From NCBI RefSeq assembly GCF_029853695.1, contig NZ_CP122537.1:2935501-2999500 (forward strand): DNA of 64,000 nucleotides, given 5' to 3'. Both the position numbers and the translations under genes were made by a program. The notes below the pieces were generated by a model. That model made no database searches, was not told the origin of the DNA, and worked only from the letters and a program-made list of their open reading frames with translations. Shown here one piece after another: positions 33,721 through 42,479 of this stretch. The DNA comes from Jannaschia sp. GRR-S6-38. GTDB lineage: Bacteria; Pseudomonadota; Alphaproteobacteria; Rhodobacterales; Rhodobacteraceae. Numbering within the stretch: the first letter of the stretch is position 1; each line of letters opens with the position of its first letter.

Positions 33721-35757
33721 TCAGATCAGGTCGCGGACTGCCTTGGCCACGGCTTCCGGCGTGATGCCGAAATGGGCGAACAGCTCCTCGGCGGGGGCCG
33801 AGGCGCCGTAGCCCTCCATCCCCACGAAGGCGCCCTTGTCGCGCTTGCCGCGCTCGCCGAAGAGCCAGCGATCCCAGCCCATGCGCGCGCCCGCCTCGAC
33901 GGCCACCCGGACGGGGCCCGCGGGCAGGACCTTCTTGCGGTATTTCTCGTCCTGCGCCTCGAACAGCTCCCAGGAGGGCATCGAGACGACGCGCGTGCCG
34001 ATCCCGTCCTGCTGCAGCAGGTCGCGGGCCTTCATCGCCACGTCGACCTCCGAGCCCGTGGCCATCAGGATCGCCATGCGCTTGCCGTCGGCATCGGCCA
34101 GGACATAGGCGCCCTGCGCGACGAGGTTCTTGTTCGAGAACTCCTTGCGCTGGGTCGGCATCGACTGCCGCGACAACACGAGGACCGACGGCGTCTCGGT
34201 CGCGGTCAGCGCCAGCTCCCAGGCCTCGGCGGTCTCGGCCGTGTCGCAGGGCCGGAAGACGTTGGTGTTGGGCGTCGCGCGACAGATCGCCAGATGCTCG
34301 ACCGGCTGGTGCGTCGGCCCGTCCTCGCCCAGCCCGATCGAGTCGTGGGTCATCACGAAGGTCGACGGGATGCCCATCAGCGCCGCCAGCCGCATCGCGG
34401 GGCGGGCGTAATCGGTGAAGGCGAAGAAGGTGCCGCCATAGGGGCGCACGCCGCCATGCAGGGCCAGCCCGTTCAGCGCGGCGGCCATGCCGTGCTCGCG
34501 GATGCCGTAATAGATGTACCGGCCATCGCGGTTTTCGGGGCCGAAGACGCCCAGATCCTCGGTCAGCGTGTTGTTCGAGCCCGTCAGGTCGGCCGAGCCG
34601 CCCACCGTCTCGGGCATGATCGGGTTCACGACCTCGAGCACCATCTCGGAGGATTTGCGCGTGGCGACCTTGGGCTGGCTTTCGGCCAGCTGGCGCTTGA
34701 GCGCCTTGATCGTGGCCGACAGCTTCTTCGGCGCCTCGCGGCGCAGGGCACGCTCGAAATGGTCCTTCTTGCCGCGGCCCAGCTCGGCGAAGCGGACCTC
34801 CCATTCGGCGCGCGCCTCGGCGCCGCGGGCGCCGATCGCTTCCCATTCGGCCTTCAGGTCCTCGGGGATCTCGAAGGGCGCGTGCTCCCAGCCATAGGCC
34901 CGCTTGGTGGCCGAGATCAGCTCGGGATCGGTCAGCGCGCCATGCCCCTTCGAGGTATCCTGCGCCGAGGAGCCGATGGCGATATGCGTCTTGCAGGCGA
35001 CCATCGTGGGCTTCTTGCCCTTCTTGGCGTCGGTCAGCGCGGCGTCGATCGCTTGCGGATCGTGGCCATCGACCTCGAGCACGTCCCAGCCCGCGGCCTT
35101 GAAGCGCTGCTTCTGGTCGGTGACGTCGGCGATCGAGACCTTGCCGTCGATGGTGATCCCGTTGTCGTCCCACAGGACGATCAGATGCGACAGCTCCAGC
35201 TTGCCGGCCAGCGCGATGGCCTCGTGGCTGACGCCCTCCATCAGGCAGCCATCGCCCGCGATGACCCAGGTGTGGTGATCGACGATCTTGCGGCCGAAGC
35301 GGGCGCGCTGGATCTCCTCCGCGATGGCCATGCCGACCGCGGTGGCGATGCCCTGGCCCAGCGGGCCGGTCGTGGTCTCGATCCCCGGCGCGTGGCCGTA
35401 TTCGGGATGGCCCGCCGTGATCGCGCCCAGCTGGCGGAAGTTGCGGATCTGCTCGAGCGTCATCTCGGGATAGCCAGTGAGATAGAGCAGCGAATAGAGC
35501 AGCATCGAGCCGTGGCCCGCCGACAGCACGAAGCGGTCGCGATCGGGCCAGTCGGGGCGGCTCGCGTCGAATTTCAGGTGCTTCTCGAACAGGACGGTGG
35601 CGACATCCGCCATGCCCATCGGCATGCCTGAATGGCCGGAATTGGCGGCGGCCACGGCGTCCAGCGTCAGCGTCCGGATCGCGGCGGCGCGGCGCCAGTG
35701 TTCGGGGTTGGCGGCGCGCAGCGCGTCGAGATCGGGGCTGGTGGTGGCGTCGCTCAT
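33721..35757 (-). CDS. tkt: Transketolase
   Basis: 678 residues from ATG 35757. Family landmarks are [21 protein letters not shown], the thiamine diphosphate motif [13 protein letters not shown]...[32 protein letters not shown] and a C-terminal domain ending [16 protein letters not shown]. It moves two-carbon ketol units in the pentose phosphate pathway. Longer upstream reading overlaps the divergent coiled-coil gene and has no family support. The 150-base divergent gap holds promoters for both sides. Confidence 0.96.
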   Translation of the reverse strand: MSDATTSPDLDALRAANPEHWRRAAAIRTLTLDAVAAANSGHSGMPMGMADVATVLFEKHLKFDASRPDWPDRDRFVLSAGHGSMLLYSLLYLTGYPEMTLEQIRNFRQLGAITAGHPEYGHAPGIETTTGPLGQGIATAVGMAIAEEIQRARFGRKIVDHHTWVIAGDGCLMEGVSHEAIALAGKLELSHLIVLWDDNGITIDGKVSIADVTDQKQRFKAAGWDVLEVDGHDPQAIDAALTDAKKGKKPTMVACKTHIAIGSSAQDTSKGHGALTDPELISATKRAYGWEHAPFEIPEDLKAEWEAIGARGAEARAEWEVRFAELGRGKKDHFERALRREAPKKLSATIKALKRQLAESQPKVATRKSSEMVLEVVNPIMPETVGGSADLTGSNNTLTEDLGVFGPENRDGRYIYYGIREHGMAAALNGLALHGGVRPYGGTFFAFTDYARPAMRLAALMGIPSTFVMTHDSIGLGEDGPTHQPVEHLAICRATPNTNVFRPCDTAETAEAWELALTATETPSVLVLSRQSMPTQRKEFSNKNLVAQGAYVLADADGKRMAILMATGSEVDVAMKARDLLQQDGIGTRVVSMPSWELFEAQDEKYRKKVLPAGPVRVAVEAGARMGWDRWLFGERGKRDKGAFVGMEGYGASAPAEELFAHFGITPEAVAKAVRDLI

Positions 35758-35847
35758 CGTGGTCTCCGTCGCTAGGGCCCTGCCGGCTGGCTTCGGCACT
35801 GCCTTTAGCAGGCTCGCGCGGGTTCGCAAGCACGGGCGGGCTTGGCT

Positions 35848-35876
35848 TTGACAAGGCGCGCGGATTGCGGTCCCCT
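35848..35876 (+). promoter_or_regulatory. Candidate promoter for the coiled-coil/zapA genes
   Basis: A perfect TTGACA (35848-35853) is followed after 17 bases by TCCCCT, a weak -10. The expected start would be about 20 bases before the AGGAG ribosome site at 35901. Confidence 0.4.
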
Positions 35877-35907
35877 GTGCGCGAACCCGGGCAGAGGGGC
35901 AGGAGAA

Positions 35908-36348
35908 ATGGAAAAACAGGCGGAACTGGACAGCCAGATCGCGCGGATCGAGGCGGCGCTGGGCGCCACCGCGAAAGCGCTGGCGGCGGCGAAGGCGCGG
36001 GCGTCCGATGACGCGGCGCGGCAGAAAGCCCAGGAGGAGGCCGAGGCCGCCCGGGCAGAGGCCGAAAGCCTCAGGGCCCGCGTGGTCGAGCTGGAGGAAG
36101 CGCTGAAGGCGCAGGACGCCAAGGCGGCCGGGCCCGCCCCGGGCGAGGCCGACGGCGTGCGAATGCGCGCGGCCCTCGAGGCGATGCAGGCCGCGAGCGC
36201 CGATCTGCGTGCCCAGGCGCCGGGCGCGGCGGACGCCTCGCTCCAGGCCGAGAACGAGGCGCTGCGCGCCGCGCGCGCCATGGACCTGGCCGAGATGCAG
36301 GCCCTCCTGGCCGAGCTGGAACCGATGCTGGAGGCCTCCAATGCCTGA
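35908..36348 (+). CDS. Coiled-coil protein upstream of zapA
   Basis: 146 residues from ATG 35908 with AGGAG 3 bases before it. It is almost wholly Ala/Glu/Arg-rich heptad sequence ([78 protein letters not shown]). There is no signal or membrane span. Its last 8 bases overlap the zapA start, so the two are translationally coupled. This argues for a cell-division-related partner of ZapA, but there is no direct evidence. Confidence 0.75.
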   Translation: MEKQAELDSQIARIEAALGATAKALAAAKARASDDAARQKAQEEAEAARAEAESLRARVVELEEALKAQDAKAAGPAPGEADGVRMRAALEAMQAASADLRAQAPGAADASLQAENEALRAARAMDLAEMQALLAELEPMLEASNA

Positions 36349-36754
36349 CATGACCATCGAAATCGGAGGCCGCGCCTTCACCGTCGCCTGCCAGGATGGC
36401 GAGGAAGGCTACCTGAAGGCGGCGGCCGAGCTTCTGGACCGCGAGGCGCAGGCGCTGGGCCAGGCGGGCGGGCGGCTGACGCAGGACCGGATGCTCCTGA
36501 TGGCCGGGCTGATGCTGGCCGACAAGACGATTTCCGCCGACGAGGAGCTGCGCGCGCTGGACCGGCGCCTGTCGCAGCAGACCCAGCTCATCGACGAGAT
36601 GCAGAGCCGCGCGGCGCCCGAGCCGGTCGAGATCGTCCGCGAAGTCGAGAAGGAAGTCGTCCGCGAGACGGTGCCGCAATCGGCCATCGACCGGCTGGAG
36701 GCGCTGGCGGCACAGGCCGAGAAGATGGCCGCGGAGGCCGGTGAACTCGCCTGA
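36341..36754 (+). CDS. zapA: Cell division protein ZapA
   Basis: 137 residues from ATG 36341. The N-terminal [36 protein letters not shown] is the ZapA fold, followed by a coiled coil ([32 protein letters not shown]) and a longer C-terminal helix than in E. coli ZapA. ZapA cross-links FtsZ filaments at midcell. It overlaps the coiled-coil gene upstream by 8 bases and the DUF2306 gene downstream by 14 bases. Confidence 0.87.
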   Translation: MPDMTIEIGGRAFTVACQDGEEGYLKAAAELLDREAQALGQAGGRLTQDRMLLMAGLMLADKTISADEELRALDRRLSQQTQLIDEMQSRAAPEPVEIVREVEKEVVRETVPQSAIDRLEALAAQAEKMAAEAGELA

Positions 36755-37409
36755 GCGCGTGCGCTGGCGTCGCATCGCGGGCCCCGCGGCGACGCTGCTT
36801 CTGATCCTCCTGGTCCTGCCCTTCGTCCTTTATGCGGTGGGGCGGGGCCTCGATTTCGGCGATCCGGACGAGCGCGCCGCCTCGCGCTTCCTGTCGGGTG
36901 GGCCCGCCGCGGACTTGGCGATCTACGCGCATATGGCGCTGGGCGGCGCGCTGACGGGGCTCGCCCCGCTGCAGCTTCTGACCGCCGGGCGGGCGCGCTG
37001 GCGCCGGCTGCATCGCTGGAACGGGCGGGCGGTCGCCGTGCTGGCGGTCCTGACGGGGCTGGGCGGGCTAGTCTATATCGCCGCGCAGGGCACGATCGGC
37101 GGGCCCGACATGACGGCGGCCTTCTCGCTTTACGGGTTTCTGCTGCTGGGCGCGGCGGTGATGACCTGGCGCAGCGCCCGGGCGCGGGCGCCGGAGCATC
37201 CGGTCTGGGCCGGACGACTGGTGATCCTGGCCGTCGCCTCCTGGATCTACCGGTTGCATTACGGGATCTGGGTGACGGCGGTGGGCGAGGTCGGGATGGC
37301 GCCCGATTTCTCGGGGGCCTTCGACCGCGTCAACGTCTGGGCCTTCTTCCTGCCCTATCTGCTGGCTTACGAGCTGCTGCGCCCGCGGGCCGTTCAGGCC
37401 AGGACCTGA
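36741..37409 (+). CDS. DUF2306-type membrane protein
   Basis: 222 residues from a GTG at 36741 inside the zapA 3' end. There are six or so spans: AATLLLILLVLPFVLYAVG, IYAHMALGGALTGLAPLQLL, LHRWNGRAVAVLAVLTGLGGLVYIA, FSLYGFLLLGAAVMTW, LVILAVASWIYRLHYGIW and VWAFFLPYLLAYELL. The conserved His in AHMALG and HRWNG resemble the DUF2306/cytochrome-b561-like families. Function is unknown. The 3' end overlaps the convergent SDR gene by 16 bases. Confidence 0.75.
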   Translation: MNSPERVRWRRIAGPAATLLLILLVLPFVLYAVGRGLDFGDPDERAASRFLSGGPAADLAIYAHMALGGALTGLAPLQLLTAGRARWRRLHRWNGRAVAVLAVLTGLGGLVYIAAQGTIGGPDMTAAFSLYGFLLLGAAVMTWRSARARAPEHPVWAGRLVILAVASWIYRLHYGIWVTAVGEVGMAPDFSGAFDRVNVWAFFLPYLLAYELLRPRAVQART

Positions 37410-38050
37410 TCCATCAGCCGCGCCGCCTCGGCCTTCGGATCGGCCAGGTTGGCGCGATCCTCGCCCGGGTGGAACCGCGCGCGCAGCGCGGTGGGCATGG
37501 GCCGGGGCGTCAGCAGGTGCAGCGTCGGCGCGTCGGGCGTGGTCGCCTCGGCTTGCCAGGCCCCGATCATCGCGCGCTGCGCCGCCTTGGTCGCGCCGTA
37601 GGCGGCGGCGAATTGAAGCGGGCGGTCGTCGTCGAAGAACACCGCCGTGCCGCCGCCCGCCGCCCGCAGCAACGGCGCGACATAGGGGATGAGCCGCGAG
37701 AGCGCGGTCACGTTCACGTCCAGCGCCTTCGCCATGTCCTTCTCGGCCACCATGCTCGCGGGGCTGAGCGGGGGGGCATGCACCGCCGTGTGCACCCAGA
37801 GCGGCAGCTTGCCCCAGCGGTCGTAGATCGAGCGGCAGAGATGCTGCATCGCGCCCGCATCGGTGATGTCCATCGGGGCCAGCGTCGCCTGACCGCCCGC
37901 GGCCTTGATGCGGTCGTCCAGTTCCTCCAGCCCGCCCTGCGTGCGGGCGACGGCGAGGACGTGGCAGCCTTGCGCGGCCAGATGCTCGGCGATGGCGGCG
38001 CCGAGGCCGCGCGATGCGCCGGTGACGAGGGCGAGTTCGGGTATGCTCAT
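37394..38050 (-). CDS. Short-chain dehydrogenase/reductase
   Basis: 218 residues from ATG 38050. The Rossmann motif is ALVTGASRGLGAAIAEHLAAQG (TGxxxGxG). The catalytic Tyr/Lys lies in AAAYGATKAAQ, although the preceding catalytic Ser position is occupied by FDDDRPLQFA and is not obvious. Members use NAD(P)H to reduce carbonyls. Substrate is not predictable. A frame extension to 38146 adds sequence with no family support and overlaps the bioY leader. Confidence 0.82.
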   Translation of the reverse strand: MSIPELALVTGASRGLGAAIAEHLAAQGCHVLAVARTQGGLEELDDRIKAAGGQATLAPMDITDAGAMQHLCRSIYDRWGKLPLWVHTAVHAPPLSPASMVAEKDMAKALDVNVTALSRLIPYVAPLLRAAGGGTAVFFDDDRPLQFAAAYGATKAAQRAMIGAWQAEATTPDAPTLHLLTPRPMPTALRARFHPGEDRANLADPKAEAARLMDQVLA

Positions 38051-38132
38051 GCCCGCCCCGTGCCACGTCGCGCGCGTCGCATCAAGGCGGGCCACCTTGA
38101 CGGCGCGCCCGGGCGCGCGGAAAAGGTCGGGA

Positions 38133-38146
38133 CTGATTTTGATCAA
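38133..38146 (+). promoter_or_regulatory. FNR/FnrL-like box before bioY
   Basis: CTGAT-TTTG-ATCAA differs by one base from the FnrL consensus TTGAT-N4-ATCAA. It ends 12 bases before the bioY start codon and abuts the AGGAGG ribosome site, a position from which a bound factor would repress a nearby promoter or act on an overlapping one. Confidence 0.4.
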
Positions 38147-38158
38147 CAGGAGGTCGCA

Positions 38159-38746
38159 ATGACCCTGACCGCCAAGGCCCTGGGGCCGATGAATGCCACC
38201 AAGCAGATCGGGCTGGTCCTGGCAGGGACGCTGCTGCTGACCGCGGCCAGCCAGATCTCCGTGCCGTTCTTCCCGGTGCCGATGACGCTGCAGACGCTGG
38301 CCGTGCTGTTCGTGGGCTTCGCGATGGGGTCGCGTCTGGGCGCGCTGACCGTGCTCGCCTGGCTGGGCCAGGCGGCGCTGGGCGCGCCGGTCCTGTCGAA
38401 TTTCGGCAACGCCGCCGCCTTCGCGGGCCCGACCGCGGGCTTCCTCCTGGGCTTCGTCGGCATGGCCTGGCTCGCCGGGCTCGCCACCGATCGCGGGCTG
38501 ACCGGCCCGGTCAAGCTGTCTGCGGTGGCGCTGGCGGCCTCGGCGCTGCTCTACCTGCCGGGTCTCGCCTGGCCGCTGGGCGTGGCGCAGCTTGCCGGGA
38601 TCGAGGCCGGCTGGGCCGGGCTGACCTTCGACAAGGTCGTTGCGGGCTTCATGCTGCCCTTCCTTCTGGGCGACGCCGTCAAGGCCGTGCTGGCCGCGCT
38701 GATCGTCTCGGGCGGGATGCGCGTGCTGTCGAAGCGCGACGCCTGA
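38159..38746 (+). CDS. bioY: Biotin transporter BioY
   Basis: 195 residues from ATG 38159 after CAGGAGG. It has six hydrophobic spans. The BioY signature SQISVPFFPVPMTLQTLAVLFVGFAMGSRLGALTVLAWLGQAALGAPVL and FAGPTAGFLLGFVGMAWLAG are clear. BioY is the substrate-binding S component of an ECF-type biotin importer and in some bacteria works alone. No bioM/bioN genes are adjacent. An FnrL-like site lies immediately upstream. Confidence 0.94.
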   Translation: MTLTAKALGPMNATKQIGLVLAGTLLLTAASQISVPFFPVPMTLQTLAVLFVGFAMGSRLGALTVLAWLGQAALGAPVLSNFGNAAAFAGPTAGFLLGFVGMAWLAGLATDRGLTGPVKLSAVALAASALLYLPGLAWPLGVAQLAGIEAGWAGLTFDKVVAGFMLPFLLGDAVKAVLAALIVSGGMRVLSKRDA

Positions 38747-38750
38747 TCCG

Positions 38751-39776
38751 TCAGGACACGAGCAAGGGGGCCGTGCCGGGCTGGCGCGGCCCTTTCTGTT
38801 TGCGCGCCGCCGCCCGCGCCCAGATGCGCAGCGCGACGGCCTCCAGGTCCGACCCCTCGGCCTCCAGCATCCGGCTGATCACGCTGACGGGCGTGAAGGT
38901 CCAGAAGCTGCAGGCCTCCAGCAAGTAGGGCTGGCCGGTCTCGGCATGGATGCGGAAGTCGAAGAGCGAGTAATCCCGCGAGCCCAGCGCCGCATGCATC
39001 GTCAGCGCCGCCTCCGCCAGCGCGCCGTGCAGGCCGGGCGCCAGCTCGGCCGGGCAGGTCGTCGCGAGGCTCGGCCGCTCCCACGCGCCCATGGTGACGG
39101 CGCCGCCCTCGTCCAGGGCGACCTTGTCGGCGCGTTCGCGGATCGGGTGGGCGTCGCTGACATGGTATTCCAGCACCGGCAGCACGCGGGGCACGGGGTC
39201 CTCGATCACGCCGACGCGCACCTCGCGGCCCGGGATGAAAGCTTCGGCCAGCGCGACCTCGTCATGGGCCAGGGCGTGGGCGATGGCGGCCGGCAGGTCG
39301 GCCGCGTCGCGCACCAGCGTCAGGCCCAGCGAATTGTCCTCGCTGTCGGGCTTGACGACCACGGGCAGGTCCATCCGCGGGACCGGGGCGCCGGGGATCA
39401 GCCGCTCCGACGCGGCGGTGCGCAGCCCGGCCTCGCGGGCCAGCGCCTTGGTGGCGAGCTTCGAGGTCGCGGTGACCGTCGCGGCCAGCGGCGGACCCAC
39501 CACCGGCACGTCCAGCACCGTCTCGAAAAGCGACCGCCACGCCGTCATCCCCGGCTTGCAGAACATGTGCGGCACCACGAGGTCGAACCCCGCCGCCAGC
39601 TCCAACGCGGCGGAGCGCGGCAGGTCGCGCCCATCCCATCCGATCCGGCCGTCCGGCTCGACGGTCATCAGCGCCGTGCGCACGCCTTTCGGTCGGACGA
39701 CATTGCGCTGATAGGTGAGGGACAGGTCGCGGTAGAACCGCGTCGTGGTCGCGCCGGCGACATGCAGGACCCGCAT
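38751..39776 (-). CDS. ATP-grasp protein, D-Ala-D-Ala-ligase-like
   Basis: 341 residues from ATG 39776, preceded by GGAGGG. The central region has ATP-grasp elements (KLATKALAREAGLRTAASE, LPVVVKPDSEDNSLGLTLV, EVALAEAFIPGREVRVGVIE) and the metal-binding SLFDFRIHAETGQPYLLEAC near the end. The N-terminus (HVAGATTTRFYRDLSLTYQRN) is not that of a standard Ddl, and no mur/fts genes are near. The fold joins a carboxylate to an amine or thiol using ATP. The substrate is unknown. It lies 35 bases after the DUF1284 gene. Confidence 0.75.
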   Translation of the reverse strand: MRVLHVAGATTTRFYRDLSLTYQRNVVRPKGVRTALMTVEPDGRIGWDGRDLPRSAALELAAGFDLVVPHMFCKPGMTAWRSLFETVLDVPVVGPPLAATVTATSKLATKALAREAGLRTAASERLIPGAPVPRMDLPVVVKPDSEDNSLGLTLVRDAADLPAAIAHALAHDEVALAEAFIPGREVRVGVIEDPVPRVLPVLEYHVSDAHPIRERADKVALDEGGAVTMGAWERPSLATTCPAELAPGLHGALAEAALTMHAALGSRDYSLFDFRIHAETGQPYLLEACSFWTFTPVSVISRMLEAEGSDLEAVALRIWARAAARKQKGPRQPGTAPLLVS

Positions 39777-39811
39777 CGGCAGCCCTCCGGAAAAGGTTTC
39801 GTGCCGGAGAG

Positions 39812-40276
39812 TTAGCCCGCGCGCCCGGCGGGTCGAGCGCGGGCAGTTCCGCCCCCGCCGCCCGCGGCCTCGGCATGCAGCCGGGCCAGCGCGCGTTCGC
39901 AGATGCCGAGCTCGAGCCATTGGCAGCCGTCGCAGATCCGCGACAGGTCGCCCGGCGCGACATGGTCGAGCACGCGCTCGAGGCACGCGCCCCAGGTCAG
40001 CCGGTCCCCCGGCGCAATCCGCAGCGCCGCCGCGTGCTGCCGGTCGAGCGCCGAGACGGTCGCCTGTTTCGTGCAGCCCAGGCCGTCGCGGTTGGGGCAG
40101 GGCGCGCAGAGGGCGTCGGCCTGTCCGGTGATCAGGATCTCGGTGCGGGGGCCGTCGGGCGCGCGCAATCCGCCCATCACGATCCGGGCCATGTTGGAGG
40201 TGAAGGCGTCATCGTATCCCCGGCCCTCGAAGCCGATCGCGCAAAGCACGTGATGGGGACGCAGCCGCAAGCTCAT
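39812..40276 (-). CDS. DUF1284 cysteine-rich protein
   Basis: 154 residues. The start LRLRPHHVLCAIGFEGRGYDDAFTSNM is the DUF1284 signature. Eight cysteines (about 12, 57, 60, 68, 98, 115, 118, 126) include two CxxC-x7-C sets, ALCAPCPNRDGLGC and RICDGCQWLELGIC, which look like metal or iron-sulfur ligands. The tail is Gly/Arg/Ala-rich. Function is unknown. It lies between purF and the ATP-grasp gene on one strand with short gaps, so cotranscription is likely. Confidence 0.82.
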   Translation of the reverse strand: MSLRLRPHHVLCAIGFEGRGYDDAFTSNMARIVMGGLRAPDGPRTEILITGQADALCAPCPNRDGLGCTKQATVSALDRQHAAALRIAPGDRLTWGACLERVLDHVAPGDLSRICDGCQWLELGICERALARLHAEAAGGGGGTARARPAGRAG

Positions 40277-40331
40277 CGAGGCAGGGTGGCCGGGCGGGGC
40301 AGGTCTGGCAATCGAAGGCTTGTGGCGGCGC

Positions 40332-41804
40332 TTATTCGGCTGCCTTCAGCCGAAACCCCTTTTCCAGCTGGTCCGAGGGCTCGACCGGATACTCGCCCGA
40401 AAAACAGGCGTCGCAATATTGCGGCGCGTCCGGATCGCGGCCGCCCGCCTCGCCCACCGCGCGGTAGAGCCCGTCGAGCGAGATGAAGCGCAGGCTGTCC
40501 ACGCCCAGATGCTCGCGCATCTCCTCCTCGGTCATGGTGGCGGCCAGCAGCTTCTCGCGCTCGGGCGTGTCGACGCCATAGAAACAGGGCCATGCCGTCG
40601 GCGGCGAGGCGATGCGGAAATGCACCTCGGCCGCGCCGGCATCGAGGATCATCTCCTTGATCTTGCGGCTGGTGGTGCCGCGCACGACGCTGTCGTCGAC
40701 CAGGATGATCCGCTTGCCGCGCACCAGCGCCCGGTTCACATTCAGCTTCAGCCGCACGCCCATGTTCCGGATCGACTCGGTCGGCTCGATGAAGGTCCGG
40801 CCCATATACTGGTTGCGGATGATCCCCATCGCGTAGGGGATGCCCGACTCCAGCCCGTAGCCGATCGCGGCGGGGGTTCCGGAATCGGGGACCGGGCAGA
40901 CGAGATCGGCATCGACCGGCGCTTCCTTGGCCAGTTCGCGGCCGATCGCCTCGCGGGTGGAATAGACCGACCGGCCGCCCAGGATCGAATCGGGGCGGCT
41001 GAAATAGACATGCTCGAAGATGCAGAAGCGCGGGCGCTTCTGCTCGAACGGGCGATGCGAGGTCAGGCCCTCGGGCGAGATCACGACCATCTCGCCCGGC
41101 TCCACCTCGCGCAGGAACTCGGCCCCGATGATGTCGAGCGCGCAGGTCTCCGACGCCAGGACCCAGCCATCGGCCACCTTGCCCAGCACCAGCGGCCGCA
41201 CGCCCAGCGGATCGCGCACGCCGATCAGCTTGGTGCGCGTCATCGCGACGACGCTGAAGGCGCCCTCCACCCGGCGCAGCGCGTCCTTCATCCGCTCGGG
41301 GATGTTGCGCTGCAGGCTGCGGGCCATGAGGTGGATGATGCATTCGCTGTCCGACGAGGACTGGAAGATCGAGCCGCGCTCGATCAGCTCGCGGCGCAGC
41401 GCGTCAGCGTTGGTGATGTTGCCGTTATGCGCGATGGCCGCGCCGCCCATGGCGAATTCGCCGAAGAAGGGCTGCACGTCGCGGATTGCGGTCTGGCCCT
41501 TCGAGCCGGCGGTGGAATAGCGGACATGGCCGATGGCCAGCGTGCCGGGCAGGGCGTCCATCACCGTCTGGCTGGTGAAGCTGTCGCGCACATAGCCGAA
41601 GCGGCGGACCGAGTTGAAGCCGTGCTCGGCATCGTGGACGACGATGCCGCCGGCCTCCTGGCCGCGATGCTGCAGCGCGTGCAGGCCCAGCGCGGTGAAA
41701 TTCGCCGCCTCGGAGACGCCGATCACGCCGAAGATGCCACATTCCTCCTTCAGCTTGTCGCCGTCCTCGGACGGCTCGAAGGGGTGGCTGCGCCAGAGGC
41801 TCAT
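40332..41804 (-). CDS. purF: Amidophosphoribosyltransferase
   Basis: 490 residues from ATG 41804. A 21-residue propeptide precedes the nucleophile Cys22 (ECGIFGVIG), which becomes N-terminal after cleavage. The glutaminase domain has HNGNITN and SSDSECIIHLM. The phosphoribosyltransferase domain has ILVDDSVVRGTTSRKI for PRPP binding. It catalyses the first step of purine synthesis. It follows cvpA, the classical neighbour, on the same strand. Confidence 0.97.
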   Translation of the reverse strand: MSLWRSHPFEPSEDGDKLKEECGIFGVIGVSEAANFTALGLHALQHRGQEAGGIVVHDAEHGFNSVRRFGYVRDSFTSQTVMDALPGTLAIGHVRYSTAGSKGQTAIRDVQPFFGEFAMGGAAIAHNGNITNADALRRELIERGSIFQSSSDSECIIHLMARSLQRNIPERMKDALRRVEGAFSVVAMTRTKLIGVRDPLGVRPLVLGKVADGWVLASETCALDIIGAEFLREVEPGEMVVISPEGLTSHRPFEQKRPRFCIFEHVYFSRPDSILGGRSVYSTREAIGRELAKEAPVDADLVCPVPDSGTPAAIGYGLESGIPYAMGIIRNQYMGRTFIEPTESIRNMGVRLKLNVNRALVRGKRIILVDDSVVRGTTSRKIKEMILDAGAAEVHFRIASPPTAWPCFYGVDTPEREKLLAATMTEEEMREHLGVDSLRFISLDGLYRAVGEAGGRDPDAPQYCDACFSGEYPVEPSDQLEKGFRLKAAE

Positions 41805-41895
41805 CGCGGGTCCCTTTCGCGGGGGCTGCAACTCAGGCCCAGATAGGCGAAGCGGGCGGCAGTGTCACGGGGCCCCGAACGGATCGGTCCGAGAT

Positions 41896-42459
41896 TCAGG
41901 CCTCGGGTCCGAAGCACTCGCCGACCAGCGCCTCGTAGCGGGTCAGGATCCAGCCGGGCGCGTCCTCGGGGATCTGCTCCTCGATATTGCCCTTGGCGCG
42001 ACCGAAGATCGTGGCCGACCGGCTGTCCTCGACCGCGGCGATGCCCTCGTTCACGATCACGCGGTCATAGACCACGAAGGCCACCGCGATCAGCAGCACG
42101 CCGCGCAGCACGCCGAAGAGGAAGCCCAGCCCCTGATCGAACGGCCCCAGCGCCGAATGGCGCACGGCCGAGGACAGAAGCGGGGTGAAGAAGGACACGA
42201 TCAGAAGCGAGACGATGAAGACCAGCGCGAAGGCCCCGATCACCGACAGCTCGCAGCTATCGCCCAGGAAGTCGCCGACATAGGGGATCTCGCGCACCAG
42301 GGGCTCGGCCGCGCCGGCGAAGGTGAAGGCCAGCACCGCCGCGGCGACCCAGCCAAGGATCGCCATCGTCTCGCGCAGCAAGCCGCGGGAATAGGCCAAG
42401 ATCGCGGAGATGACGATCACGGCCGCGACCGCGCCGTCCACCCAGGTGAAACCGTCCAT
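41896..42459 (-). CDS. cvpA: CvpA family membrane protein
   Basis: 187 residues from ATG 42459. DGAVAAVIVISAILAYSRGLLRETMAILGWVAAAVLAFTFAG is the CvpA start, followed by two or three more spans (AFALVFIVSLLIVSFFTPLLSS, GFLFGVLRGVLLIAVAFVVYD) and a soluble tail. The family was found through colicin V production and is linked to envelope homeostasis and to purF by gene order. It lies 20 bases after radA. Confidence 0.92.
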   Translation of the reverse strand: MDGFTWVDGAVAAVIVISAILAYSRGLLRETMAILGWVAAAVLAFTFAGAAEPLVREIPYVGDFLGDSCELSVIGAFALVFIVSLLIVSFFTPLLSSAVRHSALGPFDQGLGFLFGVLRGVLLIAVAFVVYDRVIVNEGIAAVEDSRSATIFGRAKGNIEEQIPEDAPGWILTRYEALVGECFGPEA

Positions 42460-42479
42460 AAGCGTCCCTCGTGTGGGGG

